A stretch of DNA of 59,439 bases from contig CAYNRX010000009.1 in NCBI GenBank assembly GCA_964399965.1, positions 1-59,439 on the forward strand, read 5' to 3'. The notes under the pieces were generated by a model. That model worked only from the letters and a program-made list of their open reading frames with translations, was not told where the DNA came from and ran no database searches. A program made the translations under genes and the position numbers. The DNA is from UBA1381 sp964399965. GTDB taxonomy: Bacteria > Bacillota > Clostridia > UBA1381. Shown piece after piece: positions 52,201-59,439 of the stretch (position 1 is the first letter of the stretch; each line of letters starts with the position of its first letter).

Positions 52201-54490
52201 GGGCGCGACCGGCAAGGTCAAAGCGGAGCTGGAGATAGCTCTGGACAGGATATATCAGCGGCTTGATGTGACCGGCACGGCCAGCTTCAAGATAACAGGG
52301 CCGTTTGGTCTGGAGTACAAGAAGCCGTTTGCCGAGGGGACTTTCCACATCTATGAAACGGGCAATCCCAACACGCTGCTCGGAAATATTGCCGGCCTTT
52401 CTTCTGCCGATGAGAGCATATATGACCTGATAGATATAGATGCGCCGATAACACCCGTACCGCACAGCGACAGCAGCCAGATATGGGTAGGCGATGCGGC
52501 TGATACGGTCGCTTTGGCTGATTATACCGGTCAGACGGTGCAGGTGCTGGAGGAGGATTCCTACGAAAATACAGCCCCGGTGTTTGCCGAGATGGACGGC
52601 AAGAACGTTATCGCCTGGATAACCGATAATAAGAACAGGGCTGACGGTGATAAGGATATGCTTGTATATTCGGTCGAGGAAAACGGAAGCTGGTCAGCGC
52701 CCAAGGCTGTATATGACGATGGCTTCGCCGATGCAATGCCCGTTATGGAGGACGGCTATATCGTATGGCAGAAAGCGGTAGGGAATATCACCGCCGGCAT
52801 GACACAGCGCGAGCTGGGGACGGTATCCGAGATATATATGGCTAAGTGGAACGGTAGCGGTTTTGACACGCCGGTGCGCATAACGGAGAACAGCGTTCTC
52901 GACCAGATGCCGAAGCTGGCGGTAAGCAACGGTGAGGCAGCCGTTGTATGGATAGAAAACAGCGAAAACGATTTTACGTGCCGTACCGGGGAAAACAGGA
53001 TAATGTTGTATAAAAACGGTGAAACCGTGCAGCTGCTTTCGACGGGCGATACGATAGTAAGCTACGACTGTGCCGATATCGACGGTACGGTGGAGGTGGT
53101 ATATGAGACGGACAGCGACGGGGATTTTGAAACGATAGACGACCGGGAGCTGTACACCGTATCCGGCGGCCGTCTTACCGAAAACGAAACAGCCGACACT
53201 CATCCCGTATATGGCTCCTTTAACGGCGAAACTACGCTTTACTATTATGCAAACGGCCGCATAGTCTGCCTGGAAAACGGGGAGGAAAGAACGGTAGCGG
53301 AAAACGCTTCGACAGACCAGTTTGCGGTAGTAGCCAACGGCGATACGGCGGCGGTCCTGTGGACGGCGGTGAGCGATGGCAGCGCGGAGCTTCACGCAAC
53401 GATATATGACGGTGCGGAATGGAGCGATGACGTATGCATGACCAATCTGGGGCAGAGGATAAAATATCCCTCGGCTGTGATGAAGGAGGACGGCAGCATT
53501 TTTGCCGTATTCAACCGCACGGAAAAGCTCCCTGACGGCGGCTATTACGTTGACGGTCAGAGCGACTTGTGTACGATAAGCATAGTGCCATCATATGAGC
53601 TGGAGCTTATCGACCCGTATTTTGACGAAGCATCGATGACGGCCTTTGCAACGCTTAAAAACAGCGGCGAATTAAAGGCGTCAGGCGTAGAGCTGACGCT
53701 CACAGACAGCGGCGTGCTCGAGATAGGCGACTTAAAGCCGGGCGAGAGCGTTGAGGTGGAAATGGCGTATAAGATGCCGGAGAACTTTGTACCGAAGACC
53801 ATAACCATGGCGGCCACAATGGAAAATGGTGAGGAATACAACACGGACAATAATAGTGCAGACTTTAAGATAGGCAATGCTGATATAAACGTTGACAATG
53901 TGACTTTAAACGGCTCTGAAGTTACGGCTGATATATCAAATACAGGCTATACCGATGCGACGGGTGTAAGAGTGCAGCTGCGTGAGGATAACAGCGAAGG
54001 CCGCATTTTGGCGGAGGTTACAGCAGATATTCCCGCCGGCGGATCGCAGACGGTGACGTTTGACACTGCCGATATGCAGCTGTGGTTCTTGAAGGATAAA
54101 AAGCAGCTGTATGTAACGGCCGAGGGCGATCTTGAAGAGATACAGACGGGCAATAACGATGGCTATGTGCTGCTGGAAAGCCACAACGGTGTTCCCGACT
54201 GCGAAACTGCCATCCTGCACTACTCCGCCGCCGAAAACGGCACCGTGGTAAACTCCGTTGCCGTCAACAACCGCACAGAAGCGATACAGTGCACTGTTTA
54301 TACGGCGGTCTACGACAGCGCGGGCGCCCTTAAGGGCGCGGGCATGACAGACGTTAATGTTGCAGCCGAAAGCGACACCGGCGTCGATATCACCGTTCCC
54401 TGCTCAATAGAAACTGGCGACACGATAAAGAATTTCATGTGGCACGATATGACGCCGCTGTGCATGGCCGATGAGGTCGCCGCAGCATAA
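49256..54490 (+). CDS. Large BspA-type leucine-rich-repeat secreted protein
   Basis: This 1,744-residue protein has a signal peptide (ends ALAADTA) and about 18-20 BspA/LRR_5 units of 23 residues at about 81-645 (core SIGDxAFxxCxSLTxIxIPDSVT). A mixed region at 650-1080 includes glycine-rich beta sheets. At about 1085-1410 there is a possible beta-propeller-like part with repeated VVWxEN/ENGEE phrases. Two CARDB-like beta-sandwich domains lie at about 1440-1645. No cell-wall anchor is seen, so it is either released or held non-covalently. AAGGGGAG precedes the ATG. Family members bind host matrix or other bacteria; role here is inferred. Confidence 0.88.
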   Translation: MKKRIISFITAFSMAAMAHIPLPALAADTAEPAAPEVALAEAYGELEYAVNDNGTVTITDYYGGATNVDIPAEIDGKPVTTIGNWAFNGCDSLTHINIPDSVTSIGYDAFAYCGSLAAISIPDSVTSIGDHAFANCYSLTNISIPDSVTSIGDSVFSYCENLTDINIPDSVTSIGNDAFYNTALYNDESNWADGVLYIDNHLIEAKGNIERCDIKPGCLLIADYAFAYCYSLTNISIPDSVTSIGYLAFGDCDSLTNISLPAGVTSIGDRVFENCTSLTGISIPVGVTSIGDYAFESCTSLTNISIPDSVTSIGDYAFNGCDSLTHINIPDSVTSIGDNAFLYCGSLTSISLPDSITSIGCRVFNGTALYNDESNWTDGVLYIDNHLIKARNDIERCDIKQGCLLIAGGAFNSCGSLTGISIPDSVISIGDSAFQSCDSLTGISIPDSVISIGNSAFQSCDSLTGISIPDSVISIGNIAFRSCDSLTGISIPDSVTTIGYGAFYGCSNLTGINIPDSVTSIGYRAFADCGRLNITAADGNTVYSSKDGVLFNKDGTELIAYAKDSIQPEYDIPDGVTNIGDSAFELCRGLTIIGIPAGVTSIGEGAFNDCASLTDVYYGGTEEEWNAIGIGRFNSDLRSATIHYNSKMPAGTSGNTNSTSRNAPIITSAAIDGSDAFTTALTVDKGSSQSYSVSGTVDNNGCSDVHLYITQGSSFAVEVPAEGVQIKLGEVFSPGKPVYMLAVDRASGKSTSAKTALRIVGDSMAEGGLSAGAVDIVDDFGVTIPEEVPVLGGQEFGLSLGSISCEVETDGNQFKVAVGTDYFDANKGSDGKWKKESWEGFKQGFKSAKDKIATNSGRYDAMSQLTKKFGGKVSSMELNKGVGADASVCGYIEGYADGSGLHPTEGGILLSAEISYTYQGMTVVVVVPVYYEIGAGGEVKFVGGVKDLVPGGGLQGAWTGSITPAVFFEIGGGVGVPLIFTLGATGKVKAELEIALDRIYQRLDVTGTASFKITGPFGLEYKKPFAEGTFHIYETGNPNTLLGNIAGLSSADESIYDLIDIDAPITPVPHSDSSQIWVGDAADTVALADYTGQTVQVLEEDSYENTAPVFAEMDGKNVIAWITDNKNRADGDKDMLVYSVEENGSWSAPKAVYDDGFADAMPVMEDGYIVWQKAVGNITAGMTQRELGTVSEIYMAKWNGSGFDTPVRITENSVLDQMPKLAVSNGEAAVVWIENSENDFTCRTGENRIMLYKNGETVQLLSTGDTIVSYDCADIDGTVEVVYETDSDGDFETIDDRELYTVSGGRLTENETADTHPVYGSFNGETTLYYYANGRIVCLENGEERTVAENASTDQFAVVANGDTAAVLWTAVSDGSAELHATIYDGAEWSDDVCMTNLGQRIKYPSAVMKEDGSIFAVFNRTEKLPDGGYYVDGQSDLCTISIVPSYELELIDPYFDEASMTAFATLKNSGELKASGVELTLTDSGVLEIGDLKPGESVEVEMAYKMPENFVPKTITMAATMENGEEYNTDNNSADFKIGNADINVDNVTLNGSEVTADISNTGYTDATGVRVQLREDNSEGRILAEVTADIPAGGSQTVTFDTADMQLWFLKDKKQLYVTAEGDLEEIQTGNNDGYVLLESHNGVPDCETAILHYSAAENGTVVNSVAVNNRTEAIQCTVYTAVYDSAGALKGAGMTDVNVAAESDTGVDITVPCSIETGDTIKNFMWHDMTPLCMADEVAAA
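49496..51190 (+). repeat. 69 bp tandem repeat array inside the LRR gene
   Basis: About 18-20 units of 69 bp encode 23 residues each. Several neighbours (about 50500-50740, units with DSVISIG) are almost identical at DNA level, showing recent expansion. A longer module starting at TALYNDESNW occurs twice, 555 bp apart (49801 and 50356), which implies block duplication of about eight units. Repetition keeps several antisense frames open by chance. Confidence 0.93.
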
Positions 54491-54503
54491 GATAAACAAA
54501 AAT

Positions 54504-54540
54504 AAGAGCATACCGCCTATCTATGGTATGCTCTTTTTTT
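54504..54540 (+). terminator. Terminator of the LRR gene
   Basis: Perfect 11 bp stem aagagcatacc/ggtatgctctt followed by T residues. Confidence 0.93.
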
Positions 54541-54544
54541 ATCC

Positions 54545-55462
54545 TTATCGTATCTGCTTTAAATCATACGGCGTTATCTGATATACAAAATAATTGAGCC
54601 AATTGGAGAACAGCAAGCTCGCGTGCGAACGCCAGCGCACGATCGGCCTTTTGGAGGGATCGCCGCCGGGGAAATAATTTGCGGGTATCTTGGGGTTTAT
54701 CCCTTTCGTAAGATCGCGGAAATATTCGTCTTTTAGGGTATCGGCGTCATACTCGGCGTGTCCCATTACGAATATCCGCCTGCCGCCCTTGGTGAACACT
54801 ATGTACACCCCGGCTTCCTTGGAATCTGCCAGTATCTCCAGCGCCGGCACCTTTTTTATATCCTCGGCTCTTACCTCGGTGTAGCGTGAATGAGGGGCGT
54901 AGAACTCGTTATCAAAGCCGCGTACGAGCTTGGCCGTCCGCCGGTGGACGCGGTGACGGAATACCCCGGAGCATTTTTCCGCCAACGGATACTTGGGCAC
55001 TCCATAGTGATAATAAAGCCCGGCCTGCGCCGCCCAGCAGATGTGGAAGGTGGAGGTCACATGCGTGGTGGACCAATCCATTATCTCCACCAGCTCATCC
55101 CAATAGTCCACTTCCTCGAAATCAAGCTTTTCTACGGGAGCACCGGTGATTATCATACCATCGTACGTGTCGTTGCGGATATCGCAGAAGTTTTTGTAAA
55201 ACGCGCTCAGGTGCTGGCTGGAGGTGTTTTTCGATTCGTGCGATTCCATTTTCAAGAGATCTATCTCCACCTGCAGAGGAGAATTGCTCAAAAGCCGCAA
55301 AAGCTGTGTTTCCGTTGTTATTTTCGTCGGCATCAGGTTCACTATCGCTATCTTTAGCGGGCGTATATCCTGGTGCATGGCTTTCGTCTCGCTCATAACG
55401 AAAATATTCTCGCTCCTAAGAGCTTTTGTTGCCGGGAGCTTATCGGGTATCCTGATAGGCAT
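54545..55462 (-). CDS. metA: Homoserine O-acyltransferase (MetA type)
   Basis: This 305-residue enzyme acylates homoserine for methionine synthesis, using homoserine from the Hom enzyme encoded at 12 kb. The catalytic Cys is in TFHICWAAQAGLYYHYG, and the His/Glu partners are in the C-terminal GHAEYDADTL. The segment GAPVEKLDFEEV has Glu where succinyl-CoA enzymes such as E. coli MetA have Gly, which predicts acetyl-CoA as donor. Length is normal. No SAM riboswitch is seen upstream. Confidence 0.95.
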   Translation of the reverse strand: MPIRIPDKLPATKALRSENIFVMSETKAMHQDIRPLKIAIVNLMPTKITTETQLLRLLSNSPLQVEIDLLKMESHESKNTSSQHLSAFYKNFCDIRNDTYDGMIITGAPVEKLDFEEVDYWDELVEIMDWSTTHVTSTFHICWAAQAGLYYHYGVPKYPLAEKCSGVFRHRVHRRTAKLVRGFDNEFYAPHSRYTEVRAEDIKKVPALEILADSKEAGVYIVFTKGGRRIFVMGHAEYDADTLKDEYFRDLTKGINPKIPANYFPGGDPSKRPIVRWRSHASLLFSNWLNYFVYQITPYDLKQIR

Positions 55463-55489
55463 CTGTCGTCACCGTCCTTTTTAATATTC

Positions 55490-55518
55490 AGTATACCACA
55501 GCCGCGCTCATTTTTCAA
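55490..55518 (-). promoter_or_regulatory. Promoter for metA
   Basis: TTGAAA, 17 nt, TATACT on the minus strand, overlapping the end of the SGNH gene. Confidence 0.68.
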
Positions 55519-56140
55519 TAGCTGCGGCAAAAATTTCTCCGATCCTGTCGCGTATAGCTGCGGCCAGCTTTTCGTGCTCCTCCGGCAGCATATGTATACC
55601 ATCTATATCAGATGCTCGCGCAAAGTTGGCAGCATTCATAAAATACGCCTTGGTCTGCTCTGCTGCTTGGGATATTTCGCAAGCAAATCTCTGCGATTCC
55701 GCGATTGACGCCCGGCTGTAGAGGCCGGAGAATACGGGATGTGCAAGAGCCTGCTCCCGTATCAGGATCGGCGATACCAAAAGCACCGGTGCGCCCGGGA
55801 ATTTTTCCCGGTAGCTTTTTACGTACTCCGAAAGGGCTTCTGCCGTGGCCTTGGCCGAAGGGGTGAAAAAATTAAGCGTATCGTTCGTGCCCAGCATTAT
55901 TACCAGCAGATCGGCAGGCTTATCGCGGCGCAGATATTTGCTAAAGGCTTCGCGGCCGTTTTTGCCAGCATCGCCGGGGATATCAAGGCAGGTGGTGCGG
56001 CCGCATTGGCCGTCGGATTCAATGTCCCATTCAGGGGCAAGCTCCGCCAGTATCCGCGGCCAAGGACGCTCAAGCTGTGAGCCGTCAGCCGGGTCGTGAC
56101 CCCAGGTATTTGAGTCTCCGAAGCATAGGATGTGTTTCAT
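55508..56140 (-). CDS. SGNH/GDSL-type hydrolase
   Basis: This 210-residue esterase-type enzyme has block I FGDSNTWGHDP (nucleophile Ser), GTND in the block III position (LGTNDTL) and the catalytic Asp-His pair in DGIHMLPEEH. No signal peptide, so it is cytosolic; substrate unknown (acyl esters or similar). The start MKHILCFGDSN has GAGGAGG upstream. It follows larE by one base. Confidence 0.92.
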   Translation of the reverse strand: MKHILCFGDSNTWGHDPADGSQLERPWPRILAELAPEWDIESDGQCGRTTCLDIPGDAGKNGREAFSKYLRRDKPADLLVIMLGTNDTLNFFTPSAKATAEALSEYVKSYREKFPGAPVLLVSPILIREQALAHPVFSGLYSRASIAESQRFACEISQAAEQTKAYFMNAANFARASDIDGIHMLPEEHEKLAAAIRDRIGEIFAAAIEK

Positions 56141-56141
56141 A

Positions 56142-56894
56142 TCAATTTCCTCCTCGTGGTTTAAGATCAAGGGCGAGAGTATCAAAAAACGGTTTTAAGG
56201 CCTCCCGCAGCTCCCGGTGTTTTTGTGCCGCCGTCATAAATTGCTCCTCCGATACCTCCAGCCTTGCGCCGCCGCCCCAGTGCCTTATGCGGAAGCCGGA
56301 AAATCCCAGAGCAGCAACCGCCTTCTCTGCGCCCTCTGTCCGCCGCAGCTTGTCAAGCGTTATTTCCTCGCCGCAGGGGATCCGTGTGGCAAGACAGGCA
56401 TAGGCCGGTTTATCCCAGGTGAAAAGGCCGGCTTTGCGGGAGAGGGCGCGGATATCGTCCTTGGAAAGGCCGCATTCGCGCAGCGGCGAACGCACGGCAA
56501 GCTCCGCTGCCGCCCGCGCACCCGGGCGGTCGGATATATCGTCGGAAGCATTCGTCCCGTCTATGAGCAGGTCATAGCCATCGGCGGCCGCCCTTTCGGC
56601 AATGAGCGAGAAAATGCGCCTTTTGCAGAAATAGCAGCGGTCGGGTGGATTTTGGACAACGGTCCCGTCAGTGAGGATGTCGTAATTGATAACGGTAAGC
56701 TCCGCCGACAAAAGCGCGGCCGCTTTTTGGGCGTCATCCAGCTCAAACCGGGGCTGGAAAGGCGTTTTGACAAAGTACGCCCCTACATCTGCCCCCAATT
56801 GTCGAGCGGCGTATAAAAGATACACCGAATCCACTCCGCCGGAAAAGCACAGCGCCGCCCGGCTGTTCTCCCGGAAAAATTCATCAAGCGTCAA
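56142..56894 (-). CDS. larE: ATP-dependent sacrificial sulfur transferase, LarE-like
   Basis: This 250-residue PP-loop protein has SGGVDSVYLL near the N-terminus and the LarE-type DRCYFCKRRIF. In lactobacilli LarE donates sulfur for the nickel-pincer cofactor of lactate racemase. LarB and LarC are not in the window, so the job here could differ. The start is TTG at 56894 (LTLDEFFREN): the promoter's -10 box at 56926 lies downstream of the only upstream ATG, so that ATG cannot be used. Confidence 0.87.
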   Translation of the reverse strand: MTLDEFFRENSRAALCFSGGVDSVYLLYAARQLGADVGAYFVKTPFQPRFELDDAQKAAALLSAELTVINYDILTDGTVVQNPPDRCYFCKRRIFSLIAERAAADGYDLLIDGTNASDDISDRPGARAAAELAVRSPLRECGLSKDDIRALSRKAGLFTWDKPAYACLATRIPCGEEITLDKLRRTEGAEKAVAALGFSGFRIRHWGGGARLEVSEEQFMTAAQKHRELREALKPFFDTLALDLKPRGGN

Positions 56895-56925
56895 GAAGCC
56901 CACTCCCTTGGTTGTGTTTTTTTCT

Positions 56926-56954
56926 ATTATAGCACACATGGGGAGAAAATGCAA
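56926..56954 (-). promoter_or_regulatory. Promoter for the larE-SGNH operon
   Basis: TTGCAT, 17 nt, TATAAT on the minus strand. It decides the larE start. Confidence 0.75.
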
Positions 56955-57023
56955 ATATATCGTGAAAACGGCCGTCAATAAAACTGCGGGAATGACGATG
57001 GCACACGTCAGTCTAGAGCGCGT

Positions 57024-57240
57024 TCACATAAAAATAGCATCAAAAATCATAGCAAGAACAATAACAGCCAGAAAACTAGAATCAAATCTATCGTAACGAG
57101 TGAGGATCTTTACGATTTTTCTTCGGAGGAACAACAGGAATACCCCCGTGTTCTTCTGCCAAAGCACGAGTTTTATCATCTTCATAAGCTTTGTCAATCA
57201 AAGGATAGTGTTCATCTTCTGAACAGATGTTTTTTATAAC
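57024..57240 (-). pseudogene. Remnant of an IS5-type transposase
   Basis: The minus strand encodes HYPLIDKAYEDDKTRALAEE and HGGIPVVPPKKNRKDP in one frame. After a junction near 57090 it continues in another frame as RYDRFDSSFLAVIVLAMIF to a stop. This is the end of an IS5-type DDE transposase with an internal deletion and frameshift and no 5' part. No terminal inverted repeats were found. The 56895-57387 region holds no intact gene otherwise. Confidence 0.75.
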
Positions 57241-57387
57241 CTCTTTCTGTATGCGCTTTTTTCACATATTTTCGTTATTTTAGCGGCTCGGCAGTGGTAG
57301 TATCGGTGGGTAACACCTGTTTTTTTCGTACCGCTGCAAATTTCGCAAGTGTGGCTACACTTGCTTTGCTTGCTGTTCTGCTTTATT

Positions 57388-58011
57388 TTACAGGTATGAG
57401 AGTATATCTCCGATGCTTTCCACTGTGTGATCAGCTATGTTTTCAGCATTTTCTATATCAGCCATACCGCCCAAACCCTGTCTTACCCATATTGTGTGCA
57501 TGCCTAACTGCTTTGCGGGAATAATATCGTTATCCAACCTGTCGCCTATCATGACTGCATTTTCAGCCGGACAGTTCGCACGTTCGAGCGCCAATCGGAA
57601 TATTGCCGCATCAGGTTTGGCAATACCTGCTTCTGCGGATGAGACTGTCAGACAGATATATTCACCGATCCCCATTTTGTTGAGCCGTTCCTGTGTTCCG
57701 GGAAGTTGATTTGCAATAATACCGATTTTATACCGTTTTGATAAGGCATCCAAAATTGAAACGGTTTCCGGGTACAAAAACTCATCCTCACTATGCCATG
57801 GGGTCCTGTTAAGCCCAAAGAGGTGTACGGCTTCGTTATAGGCATTAAGTCCCTGTTTCGCAAAATCGACCATTGCATTGTAAAATCGTTTGTAAGAAAT
57901 GTCACGGTTCTTTATGGTGTCCATGATCCTATGCTCATATGCCTTACTCTCGTCTACAAGTGTTGAGCCTATGTCAAAGAACAGCCATTGTATATCTATA
58001 AATTTAGACAT
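57388..58011 (-). CDS. HAD superfamily hydrolase-like protein
   Basis: This 207-residue protein has HAD motif I as FFDIGSTLVDES, motif III region with KPDAAIF, and motif IV GDRLDNDI (MIGDRLDND). The second Asp of the DxD in motif I is Gly, which weakens the case for ordinary phosphatase activity. The start MSKFIDIQ has GAGGTCC upstream and overlaps the kinase gene by 8 nt. Third gene of the right-edge cassette. Confidence 0.88.
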   Translation of the reverse strand: MSKFIDIQWLFFDIGSTLVDESKAYEHRIMDTIKNRDISYKRFYNAMVDFAKQGLNAYNEAVHLFGLNRTPWHSEDEFLYPETVSILDALSKRYKIGIIANQLPGTQERLNKMGIGEYICLTVSSAEAGIAKPDAAIFRLALERANCPAENAVMIGDRLDNDIIPAKQLGMHTIWVRQGLGGMADIENAENIADHTVESIGDILSYL

Positions 58012-58516
58012 GGATGGACCTCATTATTTTATTTGTCAATTCGTTGATGGGCAGAATGCTGTCCAATATGATCTCATCTTTTTGAGGTTCAATTTCACAT
58101 CTGCCGTAATGTTCCTTGATATCATCAATACTTTTAAAATATTGATTAGGCAGGGGAGATTTTAACCGTTCACGCCAGCGGTCAAGCCATATTTCATCAT
58201 CGCTGCAGTCACAGAAAAATCTGTAGACAGTGGTGTTTTTGAAATCTATTTTATTTAAAAATGTATTAAAAGACGGCGTATGCTGCAATGCAATATCAAC
58301 GATAATATCGGCGCCGTTATCGATACAGGTCTGTATCTGCCGTGCAAGAATGTCATAGCTCGCGGCGTTTAGAACTGAAATATCTTTTTCATGCTTATGC
58401 AGCTCATCAAATATATCATCCTTACGCAATACGGGAACGTTAATATTTCTGCTTAGTATGTTTGATAAAGTTGTCTTACCGGTCGCGGACTTGCCGCGGA
58501 ATATGTATATGTTCAT
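58004..58516 (-). CDS. P-loop kinase-like NTPase
   Basis: This 170-residue protein has Walker A FRGKSATGKTT and a DxxF element (KDDIFDELH), similar to small-molecule kinases such as chloramphenicol phosphotransferase or shikimate-kinase-like proteins. IIVDIALQH is the likely second strand. Substrate is unknown. Overlaps the nucleotidyltransferase gene by ATGA, so the two are translationally coupled. Confidence 0.85.
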   Translation of the reverse strand: MNIYIFRGKSATGKTTLSNILSRNINVPVLRKDDIFDELHKHEKDISVLNAASYDILARQIQTCIDNGADIIVDIALQHTPSFNTFLNKIDFKNTTVYRFFCDCSDDEIWLDRWRERLKSPLPNQYFKSIDDIKEHYGRCEIEPQKDEIILDSILPINELTNKIMRSIHV

Positions 58517-59205
58517 GAGCTTGCTTCGTCCCCCTCAGCAGATAACGCTTCAAGTGTTTTCCGGCACCATTCAAACAATGCCGCAAACACCTTATCAAAA
58601 TCATAATCCTTAGAGGTTTGCAATGCCATTGCCATATCCAATATCTTTTTGTTTTCATCATGCAGCTTTTTAAGCAACTCATTCTTTGTAAGCACAAATT
58701 CGCCGCTTTCCAAATAATGAACATTCTGCATAATGAAGAATACGGACTTGCAGGTCATGGGCAGCATTGCTATGTTGGTTTCCCTGTCGGAATGTATATA
58801 TCTGTGGCAAAGCTCGTGATAAAGATTATTCAGACTTATTTTTATATAATTGCGTTCGTCCTCGCGCGTGTATGCCGGAACAAGCTCTGCAAGAGTTCCG
58901 TAATAATCCTTTGTCGTGTGCAGGAGATGGCATATCTCAAGCGGGTTCCAATTCAGCAAATCATTTTTGCCGCAGATAAAACCGCATGACTTGTCGAAAT
59001 AACCGATGATTTTAAGTATATTACGGTAATAGTCCAGATCTGCGACAGAAAGTTCGTCAATGACTGCCATGATATCGATATCGCTTGACTCCGTTGCTTC
59101 ACCGCGCAGATAGCTGCCCTGCAAACCAACATATAGCAGTCGGTCTCCGAATGTGTCTTTGCACGCAGTGATTAAGTTATTTATATACTTTTCTATGTTA
59201 AACAT
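58513..59205 (-). CDS. Nucleotidyltransferase-domain protein
   Basis: This 230-residue protein has a pol-beta-type nucleotidyltransferase motif, GSYLRGEATESSDIDI (GSx10-11DxD), in the first 60 residues, and a helical C-terminal half resembling aminoglycoside adenylyltransferase-like or HEPN-like domains. Targets of such enzymes include antibiotics, tRNA and proteins; none can be chosen here. The start has GGAGG 6-7 nt upstream. First gene of a three-gene cassette with lower GC than most of the window. Confidence 0.85.
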   Translation of the reverse strand: MFNIEKYINNLITACKDTFGDRLLYVGLQGSYLRGEATESSDIDIMAVIDELSVADLDYYRNILKIIGYFDKSCGFICGKNDLLNWNPLEICHLLHTTKDYYGTLAELVPAYTREDERNYIKISLNNLYHELCHRYIHSDRETNIAMLPMTCKSVFFIMQNVHYLESGEFVLTKNELLKKLHDENKKILDMAMALQTSKDYDFDKVFAALFEWCRKTLEALSAEGDEASS

Positions 59206-59298
59206 CGAGATCCTCCGTTGTTGTTCTTTATTAGTTTTCGGAGCGGAATAGTACGTAAGCGTCTGATCCTGCCACTTCTCGTACTTCTTCGCATAATC

Positions 59299-59327
59299 AT
59301 AATAACATATCTGTGAAGCAATTGCAA
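59299..59327 (-). promoter_or_regulatory. Candidate promoter for the right-edge cassette
   Basis: TTGCAA, 17 nt, TATTAT on the minus strand, about 95 nt before the first gene. Upstream TTGACA boxes in the 59371-59398 repeats have no good -10 partner. Confidence 0.55.
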
Positions 59328-59370
59328 GTTAATATCATATTAGGTTTGTTAGAAGTGTGTTAGAAATGTT

Positions 59371-59398
59371 TGATTTTGTCAATATGATTTTGTCAATA
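59371..59398. repeat. Two adjacent 14 bp direct repeats
   Basis: tgattttgtcaata occurs twice without a gap, upstream of the cassette promoter. On the minus strand each copy contains TTGACA. It could be a binding site for a regulator. The surrounding 59206-59439 has no recognised gene. Confidence 0.6.
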
Positions 59399-59439
59399 TA
59401 AGTTGGCACTTTTTCCGCACACATCTCACGCAGCGGCTA

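Noticed and set aside
57294..57524. 76-codon plus-strand frame
   Set aside because: Overlaps the HAD gene and the IS-remnant region, no Shine-Dalgarno and no recognisable product.

Overview
The window reads as chromosomal DNA from an uncultured, probably gut-associated, endospore-forming member of the class Clostridia. The evidence is a SpoIIID gene, a RicT/PSP1 gene, a bacterial V-type ATPase operon, an indolepyruvate ferredoxin oxidoreductase, pyruvate phosphate dikinase, a BspA-type leucine-rich-repeat surface protein and consistent Shine-Dalgarno/sigma-A style signals. A run of ten N (29705-29714) shows that it is a scaffold from a draft assembly. I cannot place it below class level from sequence alone.

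Layout. (1) 10-11.8 kb, almost all on the minus strand: iorBA, a CapA-like protein, a 2x[4Fe-4S] ferredoxin, and a long leftward operon (tyrA, queF, queC, queD, queE, folE, a NUDIX gene, radA, a membrane protein, ricT). The folE/queDECF set is a complete GTP-to-preQ1 pathway. Two inverted, roughly 97% identical copies of a 227-231 bp multi-hairpin repeat lie at 10-236 and 10041-10271. (2) 12.0-29 kb, plus strand: hom-thrB-lysC (with an internal start for an aspartokinase beta subunit), a TrmH-type rRNA methyltransferase, an ACT/UPF0210 pair, nine V-ATPase subunits (H-C-I-K-F-E-A-B-D), then a KtrB/KtrA-type K+ uptake pair. The last arrangement recalls the Enterococcus hirae ntp operon ending in ntpJ. 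(3) 29-43.7 kb: single genes and short units, namely a lipoprotein, a diguanylate cyclase, ppdK, tRNA-Arg(CCT), a CNNM/CorC-type protein, tRNA-Glu(CTC), two AraC regulators, a MATE exporter, a ComM-like ATPase, a GtrA protein and an orphan secreted protein. (4) 43.7-59.4 kb: a two-domain PPK2 kinase, an SLH/glucosaminidase gene with a GH115-like gene, spoIIID, tRNA-Gly(CCC), a 1,744-residue LRR surface protein, metA, an SGNH hydrolase with a LarE-type protein, a decayed IS5-type transposase, and an overlapping three-gene cassette (nucleotidyltransferase, P-loop kinase, HAD protein) at the right edge.

The most unusual items are the multi-hairpin repeat family (all differences between the two copies fall in loops or linkers), the nucleotidyltransferase-kinase-HAD cassette of unknown purpose, and the recently expanded LRR gene. 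The sequence does not prove any of these to be a new biological system. All promoter and terminator calls are by eye.
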